From contig NC_058062.1 in the NCBI RefSeq assembly GCF_020085105.1, positions 2,256,001 to 2,320,000 on the forward strand: a DNA stretch of 64,000 bases, given 5' to 3'. The stretch is from Siniperca chuatsi. Lineage: Eukaryota; Chordata; Actinopteri; Centrarchiformes; Sinipercidae. The notes under the pieces were generated by a model, which was not told the origin of the DNA, made no database searches, and saw only the letters and a program-made list of their open reading frames with translations. Positions 10,387 to 21,350 of the stretch are shown one piece after another (the first letter of the stretch is position 1; every line of letters begins with the position of its first letter). Both the position numbers and the translations under genes were made by a program.

Positions 10387-10890
10387 TCACATGTAGCCAT
10401 GTGCACCATATCCATAGGAGTCATAGTCTGGGCTTGATTTGGTGATGCTAATGATCTGGATTCGATTGGGATCCCAGACACAAACAACCTCCAAAGGGTT
10501 CCTCACCATTCCACACCCAGGTGGCACCCAGGCGGTGTCATACACCGCGCCGTATCTGGGGTCATGCCAATTCTTCTGACGAGGGTGGCCTTGATAATCG
10601 ATGGTGATCACTTCCCCCACACTGACCACGACCTTAATGACGACCCTGTCAGACTTAGGGTGATTCCTGGGATAACAGCTAGCTTTCTCGTGGTCTCTGC
10701 TGAAGTAGATGCCGCAGCCGAGCAACCCACGTGGAGACTGGTGAAAACCTGTGGCCAGGATGGATTGCGCGTTCTGCCTGGAGGTGCCATGGTACATGAC
10801 GCACCTTTCACCACTAGCTGATGCATCAAGGCCCAGTCGACATACCCCACAGGGCACATCAAAGTCATCTTCAGCCCACTGGTACGACAT
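10387..10890 (-). CDS. gig2: Gig2-like PARP-fold protein, copy C
   Basis: 167-aa Gig2 family protein. YHGT at residues 33-36 and GIYFS with Tyr62 are kept, as is the DTAWVPPGCGM block. The protein is clearly more diverged from copies A and B than they are from each other, especially at residues 13-30 and in the last 30 residues. Start at 10890, sixteen bases inside the splice acceptor (CTCCTACAG, exon from 10906). It has its own non-coding exon 1 (11814 to about 11895), ISRE promoter and polyadenylation signal, so this is the one copy with a full gene structure. Role by family: interferon-stimulated antiviral factor with a PARP-like NAD fold but without an obvious catalytic Glu; enzymatic activity is unknown. 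Confidence 0.87.
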   Translation of the reverse strand: MSYQWAEDDFDVPCGVCRLGLDASASGERCVMYHGTSRQNAQSILATGFHQSPRGLLGCGIYFSRDHEKASCYPRNHPKSDRVVIKVVVSVGEVITIDYQGHPRQKNWHDPRYGAVYDTAWVPPGCGMVRNPLEVVCVWDPNRIQIISITKSSPDYDSYGYGAHGYM

Positions 10891-10906
10891 GTTGGTTTCA
10901 GTATCA

Positions 10907-11813
10907 CTGTAGGAGAGAGGATTGTTAGTGTAAAGACTTCAGAAGGATTCCATGTGAAGAAACTAAACATCATTGCAAAGGAAACAATACAGAAATGAAA
11001 CCAGAAAATTAAGAAATTATTCAACTACACACTACAATACTTAAGGTCCAACTTAAGTTCTGTGTTTAGCCTAGCTTAGCACAAAGACGGGAAGAAGCAG
11101 AGGTAAACTGTTGGCCTAGCTCTTATTGGCTAGTACGCGTTGCCTTCGTTGGTTGGGTTGAGTGAGATTGGTTAGGGTAAGAATAATGAGATAAGACAAT
11201 CAGAGGCAGAGTAGGGTGGGTCATGCCTTTGCCATCCTAGGAAATAAAAATATCGCCGTACCTACCGTTAGCTCTGTTAGCTGTGCAGCTGGCGTTCCCA
11301 ATAGCTTAGCTGACCAGTCCGGGCAGTCAGCTAAGCTAAAAGGACCACTGGCTGCTTGGATAACTGAGCTAATTAGCTAACGGCAGCTACAATAGCAGCA
11401 GTTAGCAGTTACTTCAAAGACTTTCCAGAGTGTTTTTACACTCGATTACTCTTTAATGCGATGCATTTTTTTAATAGAATGTTCTATTAAATGGATACTT
11501 CAGTTTTGCAACCCTAACTCCATCAAATTGTAATTTTTCATCATTAATAACAGTGTATGGCACAATTTAACTAATAATTTAGGTTCTGAGAAAATCGCTG
11601 TTCGGAAGTGTTGTAGACTCAACACCAGGATCCACACATTTTATCAGTCAGGAAGCTCACAGCTGAGTCAGGCACATCAACATATTCCGTTGAAGGTTTA
11701 AGAGCACACTTTCCATCAGACTAACTTCATCTCCTCATACATGCAGCACTGATTATATTAACTGTAAAAAGAAGACTTTTTAAAAGGAAAAAACAAAGCT
11801 TGTGTTCACGTAC
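10907..11813 (-). other. intron 1 of gig2 C
   Basis: Donor GTACGTG at 11813 and acceptor CTCCTACAG ending at 10907. It holds a fragment of the CCTAGCTTAGCACAAAGAC repeat near 11068, also present in unit A. No other exon is seen. Confidence 0.7.
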
Positions 11814-11895
11814 CTCTCTCTCCAGATTCCTTCCAAGAGTGCAGGCTGTGCTCACTCCGCTTTTTTGAATGCCTTCAGTGTTTGGGTGGAAATTC
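11814..11895 (-). other. gig2: non-coding exon 1 of gig2 C
   Basis: The donor GAGAG/GTACGTG at 11814/11813 and the conserved TGCACTCTTGGAAGGAA block match exon 1 of gig2 B. The 5' end is estimated from the ISRE position. Confidence 0.6.
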
Positions 11896-11918
11896 CACAA
11901 AACTTTCAGTTTCGTTTT
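11889..11918 (-). promoter_or_regulatory. ISRE and kB-like site of gig2 C
   Basis: On the minus strand 11913-11904 reads GAAACTGAAA, a perfect GAAANNGAAA element extended upstream by AAAAC. GGAAATTCC lies at 11889-11897. The arrangement is the same as at gig2 B (6362-6404). Confidence 0.8.
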
Positions 11919-12125
11919 ACTTTTTTGCAGTTTTATGACTTTCAAGCCAGACAGCAGTGGTGTTTTCTGTCCTGCCAGCCAGCACAGTGATCAGTGACCT
12001 TACTGGCAGATATAAGTATGGGAGGTATGGTACTTTCCTCCCCTCCCTTATTAGGTTATTTTACCCAGAGGCTCATGTACAGTGGCAGATGAGTTGCATA
12101 ACATAGGTGAATTAATCAAATAAAT

Positions 12126-15100
12126 TTGTACTCATCTGTTTAGTTTAGAGTGAAATAATTAACCGCTGGAAAGTGTTGACAGGCAGTTTTCAGCACAGGA
12201 GTGACACAGGTTGTTTTTTCCTCATCTTCGTCATCTGGACCACCTTAAAAAAGGAAAATTGCAGTTTTATTCTATCGAATGTGTTCACAAACAATTAAAC
12301 ATTGTATTTCTTCCAATATTGTCATGGGGCCCCTTGGCCAGAACCTCTGTTTGAAATGACTGTTAACATTTTTTGTTGGAAAGTCAAAACAAACAACCAC
12401 AAATACACAAAATGGCTCAAATGATCTTTGCTCAAATATGGCCTCACACAACATTCCTCCTTATTTTCAAAGTGTGTGTGTGTGGATGCATGAATAACAC
12501 TTATTTGCTCTTTGCGTGGACGACACTTTTCTCTTGCTCTGAGTGTAATATAAAACAAACAAACCACGGATGTTCGTCTGATGTGACTCATCCTGAAACA
12601 AACTCGCTCTGAAGAATGAAATCAACAACTGATCATTGTTGGCTTTTATTTCCGCTTCAAATTGTTTTGCTCTAACAAAGTCACGCTATAGTTTTGTTTC
12701 TTAAGCCTGAGATGTCACCAAAACTGAGAGAAATTCAGGACATGTTGCAACAAAACTCCCAAAACACAGCTCGCTTTTAAGCCCAAATCATTTTTTCCCT
12801 CCCTTGCCTGTCAGGTCTTCCACACATTCCTGCATAGTTTGTTTGTAACAAAACTTTTCCAGTGTGTTTAAAGTCAAACTGAAATTCAAATTCATTTCTG
12901 CTAAGAAATCAGTATATGTATCCTTGGTGTTTGCTTTGACTTTTGCATTCATTTGATCAGAATTGTAATTTCCAAAAATAAGAAATTTGAGTTTTATTTG
13001 TTTTTCTGCAGTGACAGCATCCTCTCAATATTGGTGTAGGCAGGTGTCGTAGTGGATTTCATTAAATGTACAGTGTGCTGTGAATATATTACGAATATAT
13101 CATATAACCAACTTAGTGTACGGACTAAATCTACAGACAAATTATGCTGTTATATATAACCAGCCGTAGGTGTAAGAAGAGTATTAAAACATGAAATGTG
13201 TGAAAATATTAAAGTTTTTAAAGAAATATAGACTGAAACACCCTGAAAATACTGGTGTCAGAAACATGCCTGAACATGCCCAGGCAGGCAAGGATGTTGC
13301 AGGATGTTGTTAACAGTTAGTCCCATCTGTGATTGATTACTCCCTGACTCTGTTCAATAAAGTGCCAGAATACCATCAGAACTGCTTGTCGGGTGGTTGA
13401 ACAACTTCAGAAACCCCCTCCACCTCACAACTTTACTTCAAGGATGAGTGAACATATGAATATGGCATTTGGTTTGGTTGATTACACACACAGTTTTCCC
13501 TCTGTGAGCGCCACCGCATTAACTGATGACACATGAACCTCTTTGTTTCTGCTCAGTTTCTCTGATGCAAATTTAAAAATGTGACGCATCATGAATCATC
13601 AGTGATGATGTTTGTCTATTCTTTGCATCACAGCTTCCTCCAAGTGTTGTTTTTAAACTTTGATTTGGTGTGTGCCTCGTCTTTGTGGGAAATAAATTGT
13701 GGCATAGCAGCTAAAAGGTTGATTATTTTAACAATTAATTTAAAAAAGTCCTCACAGCTTACTGAAGGTCTTACTGAGTGCTAAGTCATATGAAAATAAT
13801 GTGTGTGTTTTGATGTAGGAGAAATGGGAACAGATACTGGTATAATTTTTTCACCTTGAGCTGTCGAGATAAAATGTGTGTGCCAGTTAGAAACTGGTCA
13901 CGTTGGGAGACTTTGGTTACGTGATGGCTGAACAGCTCCCACCCGTACCATGTTGTATTTCCCCTTGGTTTTTACTATGATGGACATTCCTGAGGGGCAG
14001 AGACATCTGGAACCACCATAGTTAATGACTTTTTTCTGTTATTACTGTTAAATGTTGTAGTGTTACTGTTAAAACCCACTAGACCTAAAGAGACTCTAGG
14101 GTAAGTTGTCTCCGACAAGCTATTCCACATTTATTTATTACATCAATAACCCCATGTTGTGTAGAGAGCTTTGTGTGTGGACATGCGTTCATGTTCGTAC
14201 CAACAGTGTAGGCCGAGGGAAGTGGAAACAGGTGTGCAGATGGGCGGGGTAGGTGGGTGATGGGGAGGAGGGAAAGTCCCATGGCACCTGGTGGATGGAT
14301 GGAAAATGATAATGAAGTGGAATTAGAAATGTGACAGCATTTCTATTATTATATGTTTAAATATCAATTTCTGTGATTTCTCCTGTGTACCTCTGCAGCT
14401 ATTTGGTCTTCTCGCTGTGGTAAAAAAAGACAAAGTGGACTCAAGGATCCATAATAGAGCGAAGGTTTATTAAAACAATGTTTGAGTCTCACAGCTCCGC
14501 AAATGTCTTTGGATGAACACGAGACCTCAGATAAACTCCATGTTACAAGAGGAATTTTTTAAAACCTTGGCATTATTATCTGATGTTATCAGCCGGTCAG
14601 AGACATGCTGTGACCACACTGCACTTAGACTAAACTACATAGAACTGCCTCTGTGTGTTACATTGCAAATAATGTCATTTAGCAGCAATCTTTAAGGGAA
14701 TTTCTTTGTTGCTGCAGCAAACAGTAACAGTACGCAGTAAGAGTACAGCACATGGAGGGTATTAAACACGAAGCAACCAGCATTTAATACTAAAACATAT
14801 ATAATTTAAGAATGAAAGTGTCAGGAAACTAAATCATTATGTCATTATAAGGGCAAAAGAAAGTAAAAATGAAAGTAAAATATGTGAGAGATGAAAGTAT
14901 GCAGTAGAGTGGAATTATGAAAACAGAAACATATGCAGTATACAACACATTAGAAAAGCTGGCACTGCTTCAACATCACTGATTTAAAAAAATGGCACTT
15001 TATTTTACAGATAAGGTGATTCTGAGCTCTTAACTGTCTCCAGACCAGGTTTGGGAAAGACCAGTTAGACATGTGGGCAAAATGAAACGTGTTTTACAAA

Positions 15101-15174
15101 TGTGGGATGACTGGACGACAAAACTTTGATGAAACTGCAAAGAGGCACCATATGAATCTGTGATCAGACAGTAA
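12126..15174. other. AT-rich intergenic sequence, no gene seen
   Basis: No exon with paired splice sites and recognisable protein similarity was found on either strand. Short open frames (up to about 90 codons) show no family features. The stretch near 14400-14480 (CTTCTCGCTGTGG, then a poly-A run) may be a repeat edge, but I cannot place it. Confidence 0.5.
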
Positions 15175-15725
15175 GGCGTTTAATCAAAGTATAAGTCTGG
15201 GTGGGATTCTGTATTTTTCCTCTTGTCAACAAATCCCATGAAAAAAGACTCAAACCAGCAGTGAACGTATCTGCTAACGAGTGTTGTGTGTGTATCACAG
15301 CCTGACGGATCTCCTTCCTCTGAGCCACAGAGCTCCACTGTTGTCCAGAAACTATTAAAACACATCAGTGAGCCTCTCTGCTGCACTGGCTGACATGTTC
15401 CTTCACCACCATGAACACACACACTGTAGTTTATTCTGACTCAGCCCCACACACACCGTCCTGCTGACCCAAACCCTCACTACAGCACCACATGTGGATT
15501 CATCCGCCGCTGAAAATAGTCCCCAACAAATGCACTATTTCCTCCTGTTTGTCTGATAAAAACTACAGCGAGCAGCTGTTTTAGGAAATTACTGAGCCTT
15601 TTTAAACATGAAACTATATATTTGTCTTTAAAGATTTACATCTTCAGTAGGAACCAATGGGCTCGAAGCCACAGACAGGAAGTCAGACGGACTAACACGT
15701 TGTTGGTTTTGGTCTTTAAGTTTGA
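15175..15725 (+). repeat. dispersed repeat, copy 1 (matches 59937-60440)
   Basis: A long segment (CACAGCCTGACGGATCTCCT ... CAGCGAGCAGCTGTTTTA) is matched nearly base for base in direct orientation at 59976-60300. A reversed copy lies at about 34880-35120 and fragments occur at 28291-28345 and 63118-63190. I recognise the family as a common percomorph repeat. The 80-aa minus frame over it is chance. Confidence 0.75.
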
Positions 15726-16497
15726 AGCACAGCCAAGCCTGTAACAGACACACGAAGAACAAAGATTTAACGGATTGTTTTCATTCCTGCAAAGGAAAGT
15801 AGGCAACAGGGATGGTGACAAATAAAATCCTGGCTATAAACCCGGGAATTACCAAAAGAGCAGCAAAATACAACATATTAAAAAACCTACCCTGCTTGGA
15901 GGAGATGCTGCTGTAACCTGCTACAACCAAACCCCTGAAGACGAGCTGAAGAGTCAAGCAGACTCATTTAAAGCTGCACTAATCAATATTTTATTTTAAC
16001 AATGGAGAACTTTCACCAAACTCTGCAGTTCCTCTTGGCTGTACAGAGCGTTTTAGTGCCTTTACTGTTTTGGTTCAATCTCAGCGCTCTCGTCAGTGTT
16101 GTTTCCAGCTGCAGCAGCTGTTTTCACTAAAACAAGCTCTGATACTGTACACTATCTGCTCAGCAGAGAGACACAGTTAAAGACCAGCTGGTGAACTTAG
16201 GGGAGCATTAAGCAGCTAAAGAGCCAGATGTTTCCCTCAGGAGCTGCTGGACTTACAGGGCCTTAAATTAATCTCCAGTCTCGTTACTCCACATACATCA
16301 CGTCCTTTACGTTCTTTCTCTGTGCTGCCTCCTAGTTTCACTGGCTGACTAACAACCGATCAGCTGATTTCTACTTTGATAACGAATTACCTCAATTCTG
16401 TCACTGTTGATACGTGAACTTGATATTATACACTAAAATTCTCACGTGTGTATGTGTATTTTTTTTTTTACAAGTGAGGTCTCACAGTCGTGAAATG
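15726..16497. other. intergenic, no gene seen
   Basis: No supported exon or repeat family. Confidence 0.4.
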
Positions 16498-16875
16498 TAA
16501 CGAATGTACTTGAGTACAATTTGGAGATACTTGTACTTTACTTGATTATTAATTTTGAGCTACTTTATACTTGTACTCCAATACAATTCAGCGAGAAATA
16601 TTCTGCTTTTTACAGCACTACATTTATTTGACAGCTTTAGTTACTTTGCAGATGTAGATTATTATTAAAAAATATAAATCAACTAATAAATGATGATGTA
16701 TTATTATGGGTTAAGCTACCCAGCAGAATATAAAGTACTTAAAATTGGCTCCACCTTTACCAGCTCCAACATTAAAGTGTATAATTTAATGTTAATTATT
16801 ATAAACTTTTACTTAAGTAATATTTTTACACTGTGGTGTTGCTACTTAAAAGATGTGAATACTTCCTCCACTGCT
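16498..16875 (+). repeat. dispersed teleost repeat (ACTTGAGTAC type)
   Basis: Runs from TGTACTTGAGTACAATTTGG through ACTTTATACTTGTACTCCA and TTTATTTGACAGCTTTAGTTA to AATACTTCCTCCACTGCTGG. This order of words is characteristic of a widespread percomorph repeat. The copy seems internally shortened. Confidence 0.7.
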
Positions 16876-17375
16876 GGTGTCTGATGTTATATTTTTACCT
16901 GTGAGGTGGTGCAGAGACTCTGCAGGTGAAGTGCACTTTAAATAAACTGAAGTTCAAGTGTGAGAATGAATATTGGACTTAAAATCATCAGATGGACACA
17001 AAAACGACTCCAAATGAACGATAATGTTGCTGATGTGTAAATAAGCAGCTGGTTGCTAACACATTTGCCATTACTTACTTAACAAGTAGATTATATGTTG
17101 TGTTAACAGTTTGTTCTGCTGCCCCCAAGAAGCCAAAAATCAGTGTTTACAACTTTAAACCTGCATTATTATTTTCTGCAGTGAACTGCAGAGTCTGGTG
17201 GTTGTGAGCGAGTGACACCTCTCATATTAGACGCAACTATTTTATCTGATGTTAATAAAACAAAATGATTAGGGCACTGTAAAAGAACGATCCTCTATGA
17301 TCACAGCCAATGAAACGTGAGGATAGAAAGGTGATATCAGCACATTAAACTTGGAAAACTTTTAGTTTCAAAGTT
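16876..17375. other. intergenic, downstream of the zinc-finger gene
   Basis: Nothing recognisable apart from the likely transcript end at its right edge. Confidence 0.4.
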
Positions 17376-17381
17376 TTTATT
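17376..17381 (-). terminator. polyadenylation signal of the zinc-finger gene
   Basis: AATAAA on the minus strand only 26 bases after the stop codon at 17408, implying a 3' UTR of a few dozen bases. Confidence 0.65.
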
Positions 17382-17407
17382 TACACCCTGCCATATTTAC
17401 ACAAAAG

Positions 17408-20400
17408 TCACTTCTCAGTTGCGTGGCTCTTCATGTGAAGTCTCACGTACGTCTTTCGGTGGAAGCCTTTCCCGCAGATCTCACAGCGGTGTGGTTTCTC
17501 TCCGGTGTGCGTGCTGCTGTGCTGTTTCAGAGTGGAGTGGTCACTGAAACACCTGCCGCAGGTGTTACACAGGTAGGGTTTCTCTCCCGTGTGGGTCCTA
17601 ATGTGTCGCATCATGTTGTGTCGGCAGTTGAAGGATTTACCGCACTCGCTGCAGAGAAACGGCTTCTCCCCCGTGTGGATCCTCATGTGCATCTCCAGGT
17701 TTGCCTGGCTGTCAAAACACTTTCCGCACACTTCACAAACTTTCCCGTTTTTGTGAGTTTTCAGGTGAAGTTTTAAGTTTTCCTCTGAGTCGAAATGCGT
17801 CCCGCAAACGCCGCAGAGGTCTGTGGCGTGACTTTTGGCGTGATTCACCAGAGAAACCATGGAGTGAAACATTTTCCCACAGACTTCACATATGGTCCGA
17901 GTCTGCTGCTTTTTTGGTGACGACGTCTTTATCTTCTTCTCGTCGTCGTTGCCGTTTTCATTCTCGTTTGCAGATGTTTTGTTTGGGTCGAGTTTCTTCT
18001 TGTGTACATGAACCAGCAGGTGGCGTTTCAACGTGGAGTAGTCATTGAAGCATTTGCCGCAGACGGTGCAAGGATACGGCTTTTCCCCCGTGTGTATCCT
18101 GATGTGTCGCATCATGTTGTGGCGACAGTTGAAGGATTTTCCACATTCGCTGCAGTTAAACGGCTTCTCTCCCGTGTGGATCCTCATGTGCGTCTCCAAA
18201 GAGCTGGAGGCCCCGAAACATTTCCCGCAAACGCTGCAGATTTCAGCTTTCACGTGTGTTTTCAGGTGAGCTTGAAAGCTCTCCTCGGTCTCGAAATGTT
18301 CCCCGCACACGCCGCAGACGTCCTTGGGGTGAACTTCCATGTGATTCACCAAAGAGACGTTAGCGTGAAAGGCTTTCCCACAGACTTTACAGCAGATTCG
18401 CGATTTAGATTTTTTAGTCGGATGCAGTTTCGGGGCCATCGGTAGACGAGGCCCCTTCATCTTCTTCCACTTGCGGTTGCTGTCGCTGTCGTCGCTCTGA
18501 GAGCCCACGCTGCCCCTCCACTCCTCGTCGCTGTCGTCGTGTTCGGCTGCAGAACAGCTGGAGGAAGCTCCGTCATCGCCCTCCGCCTTCGTCTGGTCCT
18601 GCTCAGCTGAAGTGCTCGGCAGAGGATCTCCTTCTCCTTTAGCGCTCTGATGAGCGGACTGCAGCTGGTCGAGCTTGTTCTTCACGTACAGAGGAGTGAA
18701 GATGAACCTGATGGTGTTGTCCTCCTCCAGCTCCTGAAGCTGCTCCGCCTCCTGGCTCTTCTCAGTTTGTGGAGGCTCCTGGTCTTCCTGGTCCAGACCG
18801 GAGCTCCAATCCTGATCACAGTGTTCCTGCTGCTGCTGATCGGAGGGGAAGTCCTCATCCCACACGGAGAGAGCCAGCTGTGGTTGGTCTGCAGGAAAAA
18901 AAACAGAGGAAGAAAGTTTAATAAAATAGAATATCAACCAGAATATATCGTAGAAAAGGTTTCAGTCGTAGTCATCTGGACGCTGTTTTCAGAATCACGA
19001 CGTTTCGGCTCCCATCCGGAAGTCATTCTCAGTTGTGAAAATGGTCTGAGAACTCAGAAATTTAAGCTACTCTGTGTTGCTTAAGCCCCGCCCTCAGGGA
19101 GGAGTCTACCTGAGTGTCTGCTGTTTACCCTGCCTAGTTTCACCTGAAACTGACCTTCTTTTGTTTCATTTGTATGGTGTTAATACACTGTGGTAAACAG
19201 TTGGCAAGTTGAATCTCTATTAACACCGTGGTCACGCCAATCATATGCTAATCAGGTACTTAACGAGTAACGGGTACTTGATGAGGGAGGTGCAGCCAGA
19301 AAACAATAGGCCTGATTACTGATTACTGGGCCATCATGGAAACAAAAGAAGGTTAGTTTCAGGTGAAACTAGGCAGAGTAAACAGCAGACACTCAGGTAG
19401 ACTCCTTCCTGTGTCAGCGTCCAGATGACTACGACTGAAACCTTTTCTACGATGGACCACTCCTGGACGAATGAGGGACGACACCGTCCAACCAGAATAT
19501 AGCAATTAGCTGCATTTATAATCTAGATACAGCCAGTAGGGTTGTTGATCTCTTCCAACAAGGGCTACAGCTAACAGTTATTTTCATTATTGATTAATCT
19601 ACCTATTACTTTTTCAATTAAATCATGAATAATTTTGTCTACAAGATGAAAAAAAGTGAAAATGCGACAATCATCGTGATTTCCTAAAGCCCAGTGACAC
19701 CTTCAAATTTAATTGTATTGACTTAAAATTGGGACATGTGTTAATTTCACATATATTTACAATTTCTTAAACTTTTATTATTTATATTTCTAATTCTTAT
19801 TTTTCACACATCTTTTAGCACAACCTTGGGAGCACTTCACTTTGTATTTCACTGCTCATATTGCTTGTGTTAGTAACAAATAAACCTTTGAATCCTCCTT
19901 AAATTGCTTGTTTTGCCTGACCAACAGTCCCAAACTCTCTCAGTCTCCTTGAAATGTCTGAAAACTCATATGATTTGACCAAAATATACATAGTGGCTTG
20001 ACAGGGTAAAACTACATATAGGAGTCCGACCTCAAAATATTTACTGTTCTGTAAACAAAAGGTAAATGTCTGTTTTAATGTTTCAACAATACATGCAATA
20101 TCTAGCTATGCCACATGAAATAGATAGATTAAAGTTAGTATGATCTAACAAACACTAATTGGCTCAATACTGGGTTAATGAGTATTTTTTGTACAACATA
20201 TTACATATATATATAATGGTAACACAATTGGCCAGCACAGCAGTCTGCTGATCATTATTACATTGGATTTGGCTGACAATAGTAACGTGACACCAGACAC
20301 CATTCAATGTGACAAATGAATCTTTCTTTATTTTACCTACCAGGTAACATTGACAGTTTAAATCCTGAAAATTAGCTTTTCCCAAATTAATCGGATGCAA

Positions 20401-21207
20401 TCTCTAATTCGGCATAGGTTAAACTTTCCAATCGACACACATTGCTATATATTTTTGTGTTTATAAACACTACAGCGACCGGACAGTCGTGTTTCATCAA
20501 AATAAGCTATCGCTGTGTAACCGCTGAAAAGTTTAGTTTTACCTAAATTTAGAGCTGCTTGGTGAAACACTTGTATGCCGAATGCAAAAGTATACCTTTG
20601 CAATCAACAATATATCTTAAATCGTGGCCTATCAGGTATATACATTTGTAGATAAACAAGAAATATTGCTTTTTTACATATGTCTATGGAGTTTGGCGTC
20701 TTGACGTTCTTTCCAGTACGCGGGTATCATCTTACCCCGGAAGGGCCTGGTTGATATGAGGCATGTTAACCTGGCAACGAACCGGCTTTAGCATTACTCA
20801 AATGTAGCTGTCAACTTATTAATGACTTTTAAAGGAATTAAAAGGAAAACAGGACATAGCTAACTAAGCTAGCTAAACTCACTAAATATTTCTGACACCA
20901 CTTAATTTTCTCCAGAAAAGTGTGCGTTGGCGAGGCGCATGGTAGCGATTCAGTGCGTAGTCACTGAGCAGACATGGTGAAAGAATAAATGCATGCCAAT
21001 AATGCACAAACCTGGTTGTTTGTTTATCTTTATTTCAGGTTTTAAAACTGTCTGCAGCATCCTGCGCTGCCGGCGGATCTCCCGTTTGGAGAGCAGGATC
21101 TCCTCCTCGTAGCCTGCGATGGTTTTTTTAACCGCCTCGAAGATCTCTTCAGCGGCCGCAGACAGCCGCTCGTTCACGAGCACTCTGAGCAGCTGAATGC
21201 TGGACAT
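17408..21207 (-). CDS. C2H2 zinc-finger protein, 11 fingers, two coding exons
   Basis: Exon 1 is 21207-21012 (65 codons plus one base, donor CAG/GTTTGTG) and exon 2 is 18888-17408 (acceptor TTCCTGCAG). The joined frame gives 558 aa. Exon 1 begins MSSIQLLRVLVNERLSAAAE and contains a charged helical stretch (SKREIRRQRRML), the N-terminal module typical of large teleost zinc-finger families. Residues 66-230 are acidic and Ser/Gln-rich (DQEDQEPPQ, DDSDEEW), likely a regulatory or protein-binding part. Fingers start near 232, 257, 283, 311, 339, 399, 424, 450, 478, 506 and 534. Canonical TGEKP linkers join only fingers 3-4-5 and 8-9-10-11. Fingers 6-10 repeat fingers 1-5 in identical spacing. Expected to be a nuclear DNA-binding transcription regulator; its target is unknown. 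No KRAB, SCAN or BTB domain is seen. No exact orthologue is named because these families expand lineage by lineage. Confidence 0.88.
18947..19453. mobile_element. foldback element with nested inverted repeats in the zinc-finger intron
   Basis: The outer arms are a perfect 39-bp inverted repeat (18947-18985 and 19415-19453). Inner arms of about 70 bp, with only a few mismatches, lie at about 19100-19169 and 19335-19407. The left side has about 115 bases between outer and inner arms, the right side only 7, so the structure is asymmetric. The outer arm word GGTTTCAGTCGTAGTCATCT recurs in full at 57699, and shorter complementary parts occur at 48575 and 57758. The left edge is about 58 bases upstream of the exon 2 splice acceptor. 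Confidence 0.8.
19555..19720 (+). repeat. GATTAATC-type dispersed repeat fragment
   Basis: CTACAGCTAACAGTTATTTT then ATTGATTAATCT and CCTAAAGCCCAGTGACA match the start of the family seen complete at 25770-26110 and 41165-41505. Confidence 0.6.
19721..20940. other. intron 1 of the zinc-finger gene, unique part
   Basis: No further exon recognised. Around 20690-20790 there is a locally CpG-richer patch with CCCCGGAAG and GTTAACCTGGCAAC words that could be an internal regulatory segment. Confidence 0.4.
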
Positions 21208-21350
21208 GATGCGAGCGGACGAGCTGACAGATATTCAGCGTTTTTATTCGCTATTTCTGTCGCGAAAGCTGCAGCTCGACGTGCAACGTTTCATTCTTGT
21301 CAAGTTGGCGCTTGTGTTCAGCTTGGCATGAAGCATTTCCGGTTGGGGAT
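21208..21350 (-). promoter_or_regulatory. probable promoter and 5' UTR of the zinc-finger gene
   Basis: A CpG-containing stretch lies directly upstream of the start codon at 21207, with an ETS-type CCGGAAAT word on the minus strand near 21335-21342. No TATA box at the usual distance is clear. Assigned mainly by position. Confidence 0.45.

Larger units (their letters stand above)
10015..12125 (-). repeat. gig2 duplication unit C (complete)
   Basis: The most complete unit: 3' flank with polyadenylation signal, coding exon, intron, non-coding exon 1, ISRE promoter and upstream flank. It serves as the reference against which the missing parts of units A and B can be seen. Confidence 0.85.

Noticed and set aside
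17423..19084. Several plus-strand frames of 74-147 codons across the zinc-finger exon
   Set aside because: They are antisense to repeated finger codons, and the minus strand has clear C2H2 fingers.
20766..20779. RFX-like site GTTAACCTGGCAAC in the zinc-finger intron
   Set aside because: The left half breaks the consensus at one base and no promoter or exon is seen around it.
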